From the IMG/VR virus record IMGVR_UViG_3300036806_000217, positions 23,341-87,340 of that record: a DNA stretch of 64,000 bases. One strand, 5' to 3'. The DNA is from a virus. Each line of letters opens with the position of its first letter. The first letter of the stretch is position 1. A model generated the notes under the pieces. That model was not told the DNA's origin. It searched no databases and worked only from the letters and a program-made list of their open reading frames with translations. The translations under genes were made by a program, and so were the position numbers. Of the stretch, positions 15,012 to 22,421 are shown piece by piece.

Positions 15012-15535
15012 GGGGTTGCCACCTTGTCCAGGCTCGCGGCCCACTCGGTCAGCTGCTCAAAGTCGCCCGGCAGCAGCCCGAGTCGCGGGCTGACGGTCAG
15101 CAGCAGCGCCGGGCCGGGGTGGATGTCGGCGACGTACTCGCGGTCCGGGTCGCCGATCTCGTCGTCGATCCACGCGAACGGGCGGCCCTGGGCCCAGCGG
15201 ACGACTTCCCACGTCTTGAAGTACGTGCCGTCCTTGCGGCTCGGCAGGCGGACTTCCTCGAACGGGACGTGGTCCAGGGTGGGCAGGCCGAGGTGCGGGC
15301 CGATCCAGTCGTTGGCCTCCGTCTGCCAGGTGGTGCACCAGACCAGTTCGAACGGCAGCGCCATCAGGGCCGGGCCGTGCTCGGGGTTGAGCCACACCCG
15401 CAGCGGTTTGACGTGCGGGCCGGTCCAGCCGGATGGGCGCATGCGGTGCGTCTCGTAGCCCTCGGGGCGGCGGGACGCCTTGGCGGCGTAGGGGTTGAGT
15501 GGGCCGTCGACGTCGATGAGGAGCAGCGGCTTCAT
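15008..15535 (-). CDS. HAD-superfamily-like hydrolase
   Basis: 175 residues; ATG 15535 lies in the upstream stop. HAD motif I is clear as LLLIDVDGPLNPY (Asp8 nucleophile, Asp10), motif II as VWCTTWQTEA (Thr68/69), and motif IV as FAWIDDEIGD (Asp124/125). No large cap domain fits in this length. Phage HAD proteins include nucleotidases and polynucleotide phosphatases; the substrate here is not readable. It is the only clear enzyme in this stretch of the leftward operon. Confidence 0.78.
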   Translation of the reverse strand: MKPLLLIDVDGPLNPYAAKASRRPEGYETHRMRPSGWTGPHVKPLRVWLNPEHGPALMALPFELVWCTTWQTEANDWIGPHLGLPTLDHVPFEEVRLPSRKDGTYFKTWEVVRWAQGRPFAWIDDEIGDPDREYVADIHPGPALLLTVSPRLGLLPGDFEQLTEWAASLDKVATP

Positions 15536-15810
15536 GATCCCGCCTCGACGGGCAGCCACTGGGTGACGGTGACCTCCCGCTGCTCCACGGCGGTCGCGGT
15601 CACTGGGTCGTCGTCGAAGTAGATGCCCTCCATGTCGTGGTGGCGGTAGTAGACCTCCCACGTCTGGCCGTCGAGGTTGAAGACGAGGCGGTGCAGGGTC
15701 TTGCCCTCGTCGGCTTCGAGGATCTCGTCCAGGATGAGGTTCTCGCGGCGGTAGTTCACGCCTGAGTCGATCAGCTCGGCGGCGGTGAAGGTGCGGGTAA
15801 TCGGGGCCAT
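15532..15810 (-). CDS. Small beta-rich protein upstream of the HAD gene
   Basis: 92 residues; AAAGGA lies nine bases before the ATG. It contains an acidic helix (ENLILDEILEADEGK) and strands (QTWEVYYRHHDMEGIYF). The gene overlaps the HAD gene by four bases. About 100 bp without a gene precede it, where an operon-internal promoter could lie. Function unknown. Confidence 0.72.
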   Translation of the reverse strand: MAPITRTFTAAELIDSGVNYRRENLILDEILEADEGKTLHRLVFNLDGQTWEVYYRHHDMEGIYFDDDPVTATAVEQREVTVTQWLPVEAGS

Positions 15811-15911
15811 GAGGGTGATCCTTTTGTGATGGTTTGTGGCACTTCATTGTCTCAGGTCTGACGCCCGCTCACATCGCCTTTCGCAGACCCGTTGCGCGGG
15901 CTTTGTGCAGG

Positions 15912-16304
15912 TCAGCCCGCATCCGTGGGCCGGACAGGCGGGTCGTGCTCCGCGTCGTATGCGCAGCCGTGGCAGAAGACCGGCACGCCGTGGTCCGGGA
16001 TGCACGGCGGTCCGGCTGAGAAGAACGCGCGGTGGAGCGCCTCGGCGTTGGCGGTGATCGTCGCAAGCAGCGCCGGATCCAGCGGGCCGCGTACCGCCAG
16101 CCGCTGCTCACGCCTGGCCTTCATGCGGGCCAGCATCTGCTCCCGCGTCGGCCGCTCCCACTGGTGCGCACCGAGGCCGTGATGACCCTCCGGATGGCCG
16201 CAGCGCCTGCACCCGAACGGCGTCGGCACCGTGCCGTGAGGCCAGCGGATCGGGCCACGGCGCAGGCCCGTTGCTAGGTCGGAGGTTACGAGGGTTGGGC
16301 GCAT
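15912..16304 (-). CDS. Zinc-finger protein with CxxCG/HxW-type module
   Basis: 130 residues; GAGGA precedes the ATG. CRRCGHPEGHHG followed by HQWERPTREQMLARMKARR is a module also present in the gene at 20582 (CRHCGVPKREH...PTQEQIKERMLARR), so the two are distant paralogues at their N-termini. A second cysteine set (CIPDHGVPVFCHGC) lies near the end. A nucleic-acid-binding role is likely but not shown. Confidence 0.72.
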   Translation of the reverse strand: MRPTLVTSDLATGLRRGPIRWPHGTVPTPFGCRRCGHPEGHHGLGAHQWERPTREQMLARMKARREQRLAVRGPLDPALLATITANAEALHRAFFSAGPPCIPDHGVPVFCHGCAYDAEHDPPVRPTDAG

Positions 16305-16309
16305 GCGGG

Positions 16310-16558
16310 TCAGTCCTCGTCGGGCCACGCGTCGGCCAGCCCCTGCTCGGGCGTGACCTTCCCGGTGGCGATCTCGTGGATGGCGTTCGCCGCAGCCCAG
16401 TTGTCGCCGGGCAGCGAATCACCGAGCGCGTTGGCGATCGTGGCGATGGCGGCCAGGGCTTCGGCGATCACCGCGTCGATGAGCGGGTCGAGGCCGTCGG
16501 CGGTGACGGTGCGGGTGGAGGCGGCGTAGGCGATCAGGTTCTCGCGGGCAGTGGTCAT
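16310..16558 (-). CDS. Small acidic helical protein
   Basis: 82 residues from ATG 16558 with AAGGAG ten bases upstream; an earlier start nine codons upstream is less well placed. Ala/Ile-rich helices (LIDAVIAEALAAIATIANAL) and an acidic tail. No family recognised. Confidence 0.7.
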   Translation of the reverse strand: MTTARENLIAYAASTRTVTADGLDPLIDAVIAEALAAIATIANALGDSLPGDNWAAANAIHEIATGKVTPEQGLADAWPDED

Positions 16559-16606
16559 CACGGTCTCCTTGCTGGGCCCGGCCAACGGCAGGACAGGCGG
16601 GGCGGG

Positions 16607-17083
16607 TCAGGGCTGGCGGGTGCAGCAGGCGTGCTCGGGGTCGCACGGCTTCGGGCTGGGCTGGCGGTCGAGGTGCTCACGCCACTCCGGGGTCAGCTCC
16701 GCGTCAGGGACGTCGGCCATATCCCGGACGCGCGGGACGGGCCGCTCCGGCGTGAATGGGTGCTTCCAGGACCGCTCCTCGTCGCCCGGGCAGGCGTTGC
16801 ACGACTGCGGCGCCCACGACCCGTCGCGCTCGTCGCCGTGCTGGTCCTTGCGATGGCCGCAGCGGCACGGTGCCTCGGGCTGCGCGCTGGCAGCACGCTC
16901 GGCCTCACTGACCTGCCGGATCACGCCAGCGAGATCCGCGTGCCCGTACGGGTCGTCGTCCTGCATGAACCCGGCGTCGCACAGGGCCCGGCGGATGTCG
17001 TCGAGCTGGTGCTCCTTTGCGCGGCGGGCCTGGTGGGCGAGACGGAGACGATGCTCCAGGGCGGCGACGGTCGGATCGGTCAC
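16607..17083 (-). CDS. Protein with N-terminal coiled coil and Cys/His zinc motif
   Basis: 158 residues from a GTG with AAGGAG seven bases upstream. A basic coiled coil (LEHRLRLAHQARRAKEHQLD) is followed by CRCGHRKDQHGD...CNACPG, a motif frequent in Streptomyces phage proteins, and a C-terminal CDPEHACC. Probable zinc binding; function unknown. Confidence 0.74.
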   Translation of the reverse strand: MTDPTVAALEHRLRLAHQARRAKEHQLDDIRRALCDAGFMQDDDPYGHADLAGVIRQVSEAERAASAQPEAPCRCGHRKDQHGDERDGSWAPQSCNACPGDEERSWKHPFTPERPVPRVRDMADVPDAELTPEWREHLDRQPSPKPCDPEHACCTRQP

Positions 17084-17136
17084 AGCGGTTCTCCTTCGGG
17101 TTGGCTGCCCGGCCGGACAGCAGGGGTGGGGATGGG

Positions 17137-17244
17137 TCAGTACTGATTCCAGGCCTTGTTGCACCATCCGGCCGCGAGGGCGAACCAGTGCAGCGGTGAG
17201 AACCGCAGTCGCAGACAGCGGGGACACACGAGCTTCTCGATCAT
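17137..17244 (-). CDS. 35-residue CPRC mini-protein
   Basis: ATG 17244 overlaps the upstream stop (ATGA), and the 35-codon frame ends at TGA 17139-17137. It begins MIEKLVCPRCLRLRF and continues through an aromatic helix with one more cysteine. The exact operon overlap and CPRC motif argue that it is real. It could cap a metal with a partner. Very short, so moderate confidence. Confidence 0.6.
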   Translation of the reverse strand: MIEKLVCPRCLRLRFSPLHWFALAAGWCNKAWNQY

Positions 17245-17465
17245 TCGCCCGTCTCCTTGCCGCCGAAGTGGGTCTTGAGCTTGGCGGCGATGTCGGCTTC
17301 GGTTCGGCCGCCGACGATCGCGATCCGCTGCGCCGGAAGGCCGACCTCCGCGAGGTCGAGGATGATCGGCTCGTCGGCCATGAGGCGGGTCATGTTCTCG
17401 CCCGACAGGCCGAGAATCACGATGGGCTGCGGGCTCTTGCCGTCGTAGGCAGTGGCCTTGATCAC
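17241..17465 (-). CDS. Hypothetical small protein
   Basis: 74 residues from GTG 17465 with GGAG upstream. Alternating strands and helices (QPIVILGLSGENMTRLMADE, RIAIVGGRTEADIAAKL) suggest a small alpha/beta fold. It directly follows the glycosyltransferase gene, 17 bp downstream of its stop. No known family. Confidence 0.72.
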   Translation of the reverse strand: MIKATAYDGKSPQPIVILGLSGENMTRLMADEPIILDLAEVGLPAQRIAIVGGRTEADIAAKLKTHFGGKETGE

Positions 17466-17482
17466 GCGGGTCTCCGATCGGG

Positions 17483-18892
17483 TCAGTGGGTGGTGAGCAG
17501 GTCGTCCAGGCGCACGACGTCCGAGACGGGCGGGCCGGCGGGACCGCCGAGGGCGACCTCGACGCCGTCGCCGCGGGTGCCCCAGTTGCCGATCTTGGCG
17601 AACGTGAACAGGGCGAAGAAGTACATGGGCTTGACCACGAACATGCGCCACACCCCGGCGATCGGGGCGCAGGCCACCAGCAGGATGTGGAACCAGACGG
17701 ACTCGTCCGAGCGCTTGACCATGAAGAAGCGCAGGGAGATCATCCAGTTCACGCCCGTACCCACCAGCAGCGTCGACACCGCCAGCGAACCGGCGTGCGC
17801 CCGCGCCGACGGCTGCATCAGCAGCGCGACCGGGATGGCCACCGACAGGATCAGCTGGATCAGCTCCAGCAGCGGCATCCAGAACACCGGCGACTGCACC
17901 TGGGCGTAGCGGAACCACCAGAACGTGCGCACGAACGTCCCACGCATCCATCTGAGCTGCTGGCGCCTGTAGTTCGACCAGGACTCCGGCACGAGGGTGT
18001 AGGCCACGCATGTGGGCTGGTGGACCGCGTCACCGTGCAGCAGCCCGTACAGGGTCAGCATGCTGTCGTCGTTCATCTGCATCGGCCGGCCCCAGAACGT
18101 CTCATGGGCGTACACCCCGGCGTACTGCCGGATGACCTCACCGCGGTACAGGGCGAGGGTTCCCGAGTTGACCGTGACGCGCTTCAGCACCGACTGGGCG
18201 GAGCGGAACCCGCGGGTGAACGGCGTGTACAGCATCGCGGTGAGGAACGTCAGCCAGTTGCTCTTGGTGTTGAGCACCGCCACCAGGCCGGCGACGGAGG
18301 TGACCTTCGGGTCGGCGAACGGCTTCAGGCCCTCGGCGACCGCGGCGGCGTCCAGGATGCTGTCCGAGTCCAGGGTGACGATGATGTCGGAGTCGTCGTC
18401 GGCGAGGGCTTCCATCTGGGCGTGGCGCTTGCCCTGGTTCTCGGTGCGCTGCCACGTCGCGTCGATGCCCACCGCGGCGGCTGCGGCCACGAACCAGTCC
18501 CGGACGTGGGCCTGAGGGTCGGCGGAGCCGTCGTCGACGCACCGCACCCGGTCCGGCAGGCGGGTCTGGTCGAGGACGGACTGCAGGCAGGCCCGGAGCG
18601 CGGCCTCGTCCTCGTTGTAGATCGGGATCTGCACGACCACGACCAGGTCGTCCAGCTGCCGCTGCTGACGGTTGGTGACCTTGCGGGGCTTCTCGAACCA
18701 CGACAGGGGCACCCACCACAGCAGCAGGAACGAGAACGCCCACGCGAGGGCGAGCCGGTTGCCGTGGCCGGCGAACGCCGCAGTGACCGTGACGGCGTGC
18801 CACACGGCCCAGGCGGTGAACCCGGCTATCGGGAGGGTGGCGAGCAGGACGGTGCGTCTGCGGTTGGCGTAGGTCGCCACCGGGGCGCGCAT
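17483..18892 (-). CDS. Processive family-2 glycosyltransferase, hyaluronan/chitin synthase-like
   Basis: 469 residues; the ATG overlaps the upstream stop (TGATG). Two N-terminal TM helices (about 15-37 and 47-65) precede a GT-A domain: VVVVQIPIYNEDEAAL (84-99), CVDDGSAD (118-125), TLDSDS with Asp175/Asp177 for UDP-Mg binding, MNDDS with the likely base at Asp275/276, and QQLRW (311-315), the QxxRW signature of processive synthases. WGTRG and three or four C-terminal TM helices follow. It should polymerise a UDP-sugar and extrude the chain. The product sugar cannot be read. It probably remodels the surface of the infected or lysogenic cell. Confidence 0.88.
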   Translation of the reverse strand: MRAPVATYANRRRTVLLATLPIAGFTAWAVWHAVTVTAAFAGHGNRLALAWAFSFLLLWWVPLSWFEKPRKVTNRQQRQLDDLVVVVQIPIYNEDEAALRACLQSVLDQTRLPDRVRCVDDGSADPQAHVRDWFVAAAAAVGIDATWQRTENQGKRHAQMEALADDDSDIIVTLDSDSILDAAAVAEGLKPFADPKVTSVAGLVAVLNTKSNWLTFLTAMLYTPFTRGFRSAQSVLKRVTVNSGTLALYRGEVIRQYAGVYAHETFWGRPMQMNDDSMLTLYGLLHGDAVHQPTCVAYTLVPESWSNYRRQQLRWMRGTFVRTFWWFRYAQVQSPVFWMPLLELIQLILSVAIPVALLMQPSARAHAGSLAVSTLLVGTGVNWMISLRFFMVKRSDESVWFHILLVACAPIAGVWRMFVVKPMYFFALFTFAKIGNWGTRGDGVEVALGGPAGPPVSDVVRLDDLLTTH

Positions 18893-19056
18893 CAGTGGTC
18901 CTGCGGGGTGCGTCCGCGGCGGAACCGGGCCCGGATGACGAGCGCGCCGACGCCGACGATGGTGACGATTCCGGCGACGAGCCAGATCTGGCCGAACGCG
19001 ATCCCGGCGAGGGAGAGCGTCGCGCCGGTGCCAGCGAGAGATCCATACGAGTGCAC
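18892..19056 (-). CDS. 54-residue membrane peptide with LAxTG-type sorting signal
   Basis: GTG 19056 has AAGGA seven bases upstream; a longer frame to 19122 is open but lacks a ribosome site. The peptide runs HSYGSLAGTG, then a hydrophobic helix (about residues 15-42), then RARFRRGR. This is the three-part layout of a cell-wall sorting signal; LAxTG is the motif used by actinobacterial class E sortases. No signal peptide is visible, so it may instead be a simple one-pass membrane subunit. Its stop overlaps the glycosyltransferase start, implying coupled translation and a joint role. Confidence 0.65.
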   Translation of the reverse strand: MHSYGSLAGTGATLSLAGIAFGQIWLVAGIVTIVGVGALVIRARFRRGRTPQDH

Positions 19057-19102
19057 GAGGGTTCCTTGATCGGGTAGGTGAGTTGATGGTGCGGTACGTG
19101 CG

Positions 19103-19139
19103 GTGGCCCGATCCTTCCGCATGATCGCGATCGGGCCAC
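19103..19139. terminator. Hairpin inside the leftward operon
   Basis: GTGGCCCGATC (19103-19113) pairs perfectly with GATCGGGCCAC (19129-19139) across 15 bases. It lies after the gene ending at 19150 and before the LAxTG peptide gene. It may terminate or attenuate upstream transcription, so that the glycosyltransferase pair is controlled separately. Confidence 0.55.
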
Positions 19140-19149
19140 GCGGGGCAGG

Positions 19150-19632
19150 TCAGACGTCGCGCAGGACCAGCGGACGCAGCCGGTACTCGGTCACGTCCCG
19201 CCGCCCGTCGACCTCGACATACAGCTGCTGCTCGTCGGGGTCGTCGTCGGCCCAGCCGCACGCGATGCTCTTCGCGGCCGGGTAGCGCGCCGTGGCGAGG
19301 TCCTCGCACTGCTTCCGGGCGGCGGCCTCCGTCAGCCAGCGCCCGTCGGGCAGCGGCACGAAGTCTCGTTCGGCCTGGTAGAACACGACCTCGCCGGGCT
19401 CGTTGAGCAGGCCGAGGGCGTGGGCGTGGTTGTCGTGGCGTTCGGCGAGGGTGGCGACGAGCAGGGCGGTCTCGGCCATCTGTCGGGCGTAGCGGCCCTT
19501 GCGGTCGCCGGAGGGGATCTGCGCGGCGAACTTCGCGGCCTCGCCGACGAGCTGGCGGGCGTACTCGGTGAGCTCTTCGAGGGTGGCGTCCTGGTGGACC
19601 TGGAGGGTCTGGCGGGCGATCAGATCAGACAT
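19150..19632 (-). CDS. Hypothetical protein
   Basis: 160 residues from ATG 19632 with AAGGAG upstream. The N-terminal 75 residues are helical (TLEELTEYARQLVGEAAKFA); the rest mixes strands, with LPDGRWLTEAAARKQCEDLA and a beta tail YVEVDGRRDVTEYRLRP. It resembles actinobacterial proteins of unknown function only in composition. A hairpin follows its stop. Confidence 0.74.
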   Translation of the reverse strand: MSDLIARQTLQVHQDATLEELTEYARQLVGEAAKFAAQIPSGDRKGRYARQMAETALLVATLAERHDNHAHALGLLNEPGEVVFYQAERDFVPLPDGRWLTEAAARKQCEDLATARYPAAKSIACGWADDDPDEQQLYVEVDGRRDVTEYRLRPLVLRDV

Positions 19633-19674
19633 GCGGTGTTGCTCCTTCGGGGTTGGCCGGGCGGGCGAGGACAA

Positions 19675-19872
19675 TCAGGCGGTGGTGCGGGCGCGCTGCT
19701 CCGCGAGTTGAGCGAGCAGTCCCGGCGACGGGATCAGCTCCGAGTACCAGCAGCGCGGGCCGGTGCACGTGTACCAGACGCCGCAGAACGCATGCTCCGG
19801 CGTCCCCGGCGGCTTCGGGGACATCGGGCCGTGCTGCGGGCAGGACGGGCGCACGGCCAGCTCGGTGCTCAC
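19675..19872 (-). CDS. Small cysteine-containing protein
   Basis: 65 residues from GTG 19872 in the upstream stop. RPSCPQHGPMSP, EHAFCGVWYTCTGPRCWY gives four cysteines and two histidines, probably one zinc site. The C-terminus is a short helix. Function unknown. Confidence 0.7.
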   Translation of the reverse strand: MSTELAVRPSCPQHGPMSPKPPGTPEHAFCGVWYTCTGPRCWYSELIPSPGLLAQLAEQRARTTA

Positions 19873-20582
19873 CACGCCACCCCTTCCGGCTCGACCTTCA
19901 CCGCAGCGTCGTCGCGGGCGGCCCATCGGGCGGTGTCGGGCCAGCGGTCGCGCCACTTCGGCGGCACGGTCTTGGCCTCCCACAGGTTGGTGGTGGTCAC
20001 CGTCCGGCCGTCGAGGAACTCGATGTCGAAGCGCCGGCCGCAGAACCCACGGAACCCGCTGCCACTCCGACCGTGCTCGGGGCCGATCTTGTAGACGGTG
20101 TGGTCGATGACGACCAACTCGTCCGGGCCGTCCATGGTGAAGCTGCCGCCCGGACCCCACACCCCGTCGAAGCTGTCCTCGGTGCGCTGCACGTCGACGG
20201 CGATCACGCCCGCCTGGAATGTCGCGGCGATGGCGTACTCGGTCGTCGTGCCGTCCTGGTTCCACAGGCCGTAGGTGCACGAGGCACTGGCGCCGTCGTC
20301 GGTGGGCGCGTAGTCGACGGCGGACCGAACGTTGCCCCGGTGGCCCTTGCCGAGGTCGTCGTGGATGACCTGCTGCATGCGCGCCCAGAGCCGGTCCTCG
20401 ATGCGCTTGACCGCGGCCTGCTGGCGCACTGCGCGGCGGGCGAGCATCCGTTCCTTGATCTGCTCCTGGGTGGGCTCGGCGTGTGGATGCCACTTGGCCT
20501 CGGCGCTCCAGCGGCGGAAGTGCTCGCGCTTCGGCACACCGCAGTGACGGCACGCCGACGGCTCCGGGGTTCGGGTGGTCAT
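19869..20582 (-). CDS. Protein with N-terminal zinc module and beta-rich C-terminal domain
   Basis: 237 residues; AAGGAG does occur upstream in degenerate form (TAAGGAGA). CRHCGVPKREHFRRW...HPHAEPTQEQIKERMLARR (about 10-50) is the same module as in the gene at 16304. A long helix and a beta-rich domain follow (about 90-215). The module may recognise nucleic acid. No catalytic residues recognised. Confidence 0.74.
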   Translation of the reverse strand: MTTRTPEPSACRHCGVPKREHFRRWSAEAKWHPHAEPTQEQIKERMLARRAVRQQAAVKRIEDRLWARMQQVIHDDLGKGHRGNVRSAVDYAPTDDGASASCTYGLWNQDGTTTEYAIAATFQAGVIAVDVQRTEDSFDGVWGPGGSFTMDGPDELVVIDHTVYKIGPEHGRSGSGFRGFCGRRFDIEFLDGRTVTTTNLWEAKTVPPKWRDRWPDTARWAARDDAAVKVEPEGVAW

Positions 20583-20624
20583 GCTGTCGGTCTCCTTAAG
20601 ACGCTGACTGGGACGGAGCGGGGG

Positions 20625-21338
20625 CTAGGCGGCATCGTGCTCGAAGGGCGGTGGTTCGCCCATCACGTCGAGCAGCCGCTCGGGAAGCGAATTGGGGCCA
20701 AGCAGCGGGTTGACGCAGGCCACGTTGCCGTCCAGCCAGTTGAACGGCACCGCGCCGCCGACCTCCAGCCACAGGGCGGTGTGCGACAGGTCGATAGCGA
20801 CCGGGTCGATGTCCATGCCGTACACGCACTCGAACGTCACCATCGGCAGGACCAGCGCGACCAACTCCGGCGGCGTGCTGCCGTCGACAGTCAGCCGCGA
20901 CACATACGCCTCGGCGATCATGCGGGAGGCCTCGATCAGGAACACCCCGGCGCCACACGCCGGATCGACCGCCCGGATCCTCAGGATCTGCTCCGGATCG
21001 TCCGCCTTGAGCAACTGCTCGGTCTCGCGGATCTCGCGGAGGATCTGCTTGACGCGGGCCTTGAGCGCCTTCGCTTCGGGCTTGCGGGAGAGGAAGATCA
21101 GCTCCCAGATGCCGTCCTCGTAGATGACGTTGAGTTCCTGCAGGCCGCCGGGGGTACCCACAATCTGGGTACCCTTCTCGTCCTCGCCGAGCAGGCGCGT
21201 CGCCTTCTCGGCGTCCCGGTGGCCCATGGCCTTCGCGAAGTCCGTGGCGGCCACCCACGGCGTTCCGTCCTCGGCCAGACCGAAGCGCATGCTCTCGCCG
21301 CCGAGGTCGAACGGCATGATTTCGCGCGGGTCGTTCAC
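20625..21338 (-). CDS. Bro-N antirepressor domain fused to a truncated N6-adenine methyltransferase domain
   Basis: 237 residues. Residues 8-105 are a Bro-N domain: MRFGLAEDGTPWVAATDFAK, then MGHRDAEKATRLL and a helical end. From about 118 the protein switches to a type IIG/Eco57I-like methyltransferase core: VDPACGAGVFLIEASR (motif I, 124-139) and YGMDIDPVAIDLSHTALWLE (173-192), ending just after the GN-x-V...NPL segment. The catalytic NPPY/F motif and recognition domain are missing. It can probably bind AdoMet but not methylate. Bro-N proteins act as phage antirepressors or regulators. The gene overlaps the XRE gene upstream (ATGA-type). Confidence 0.8.
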   Translation of the reverse strand: MNDPREIMPFDLGGESMRFGLAEDGTPWVAATDFAKAMGHRDAEKATRLLGEDEKGTQIVGTPGGLQELNVIYEDGIWELIFLSRKPEAKALKARVKQILREIRETEQLLKADDPEQILRIRAVDPACGAGVFLIEASRMIAEAYVSRLTVDGSTPPELVALVLPMVTFECVYGMDIDPVAIDLSHTALWLEVGGAVPFNWLDGNVACVNPLLGPNSLPERLLDVMGEPPPFEHDAA

Positions 21339-21571
21339 GATGCCTCCGAGAGTTCGCTGTCGTCGATCTCCTGGAGGAGTTCTTCGATGGTGAGGTCGTA
21401 GAAGGTCATGAACCGCTTGAGGGTGGTGACGGTCGGTTCGACCAACTGGTTGGCGAGGCGGGACAGGGCTGAGGTGGAGATGCCCGTCCGCTTCATGATC
21501 TTGTAGTTGCTGGTGTCACCCCTTCTGGCTGCGGCTTCGCGCAGCCGGGCGACGTTCAGTCGGTAGGGCAT
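21335..21571 (-). CDS. XRE-family regulator, first gene of the leftward operon
   Basis: 78 residues forming one Cro/C1-type HTH: LNVARLREAAARRG, NYKIMKRTGISTSALSRLAN, then TVTTLKRFMTFYDLTIEELL. The ATG has GGGTGAG close upstream, a weak site. It diverges from the repressor-like gene at 21768 across 196 bp and overlaps the Bro-N fusion, so it may act as the Cro-like partner of the switch. Confidence 0.8.
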   Translation of the reverse strand: MPYRLNVARLREAAARRGDTSNYKIMKRTGISTSALSRLANQLVEPTVTTLKRFMTFYDLTIEELLQEIDDSELSEAS

Positions 21572-21767
21572 GACTCACCCGTTGATTCGAAGGAGGGGAC
21601 TAGTTGCCTAGCAAGAACTACTGTACTCGGACGCCCGAACCACGTCCACTCTCGACAACTAATTTCATTCGTGAAACGCAGCGAAATGGGGGACCCGCCT
21701 TCAAACCCCCTAGTCCCCCATATGCAACTATTCCCATCGACCGACCAACCGCCGATACGCTGCCAAC
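21572..21767. promoter_or_regulatory. Divergent regulatory region, candidate immunity switch
   Basis: These 196 bp separate two divergent HTH genes and are visibly richer in A/T than their surroundings. CTAGT/ACTAG and AACTA words recur (21600, 21617, 21657, 21713, 21725). TACGCT ends six bases before ATG 21768, the -10 geometry of leaderless actinobacterial promoters. CTAGGCAA (read leftward, 21611-21604) also occurs at 4382, by the other divergent pair. Confidence 0.55.
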
Positions 21768-22337
21768 ATGGGGAGCCCAGCAAGCATGAGCCGCCACCCA
21801 CGCTTCGCCCAGTGGCTGGCCACCGCCATGCGCACAGCCGGCCTCGACATCGACAAGCAACGCGGCGGCGGCCGAGCCGAACTCGCAGAACGCCTCAACG
21901 TCTCCCGCAGCACCATCACCCGCTGGCTCGAAGGCGGCAGCCTCCCCGGCCCCGAATACATCGAGCCCCTCGCCGAAGCCCTCAACGTCTACGTCGACGA
22001 CATGCTCATCAGCGGCGGCATCGTGTCGCCCGGCCGCATGACCCCGGCCGGCGCTGAACAGGCCGCCCGCAATGGCGGGATCTACGACTCCGGCGTCGAG
22101 CTCCCCGCGGACCTCGACCTGACCAAGCTCGCGGAACTCCTCGGCTACCTACCCGAAGAGCAAGAGATCTTCGTGGCCGTCGTCGAGACCACCATGGCCG
22201 CGCTCCGCGAACGCCGGATCAGAGCCATCGCGCCGCCCTTCGAGGTCACCGTCGCCGAGAGCGACAGCTTCCGCCAGTCCGGGGCGTCCCCGACGATGCA
22301 GATCGACGAGCCCACCACCGAGGACTACCCGCACTAG
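21768..22337 (+). CDS. XRE-type repressor-like protein
   Basis: 189 residues from ATG 21768 (possibly leaderless), or 183 from ATG 21786, which has GGGGAG upstream. The HTH spans about 15-80: GRAELAERLNVSRSTITRWL then LAEALNVYVDDMLISGG. The C-terminal part is acidic and helical and may dimerise; there is no peptidase motif as in LexA/CI. It is the first rightward gene after the switch region, so a lysogeny repressor is the simplest reading. Confidence 0.78.
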   Translation: MGSPASMSRHPRFAQWLATAMRTAGLDIDKQRGGGRAELAERLNVSRSTITRWLEGGSLPGPEYIEPLAEALNVYVDDMLISGGIVSPGRMTPAGAEQAARNGGIYDSGVELPADLDLTKLAELLGYLPEEQEIFVAVVETTMAALRERRIRAIAPPFEVTVAESDSFRQSGASPTMQIDEPTTEDYPH

Positions 22338-22421
22338 CCGCCCCGCTAGCCTGCTCGTGGCGCGCGCCCAGCCGGCGAAGGGGGCAGGCGCGCGGCGGGC
22401 GGGATCGGGCATCCTGGGGCG

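Noticed and set aside
21604-21789. Rightward 61-codon frame from a TTG with AAGGAGGGG upstream in the switch region
   Set aside because: The ribosome-like site is good, but the peptide is Pro/Thr-rich, covers the presumed operators and overlaps the repressor start; more likely chance.
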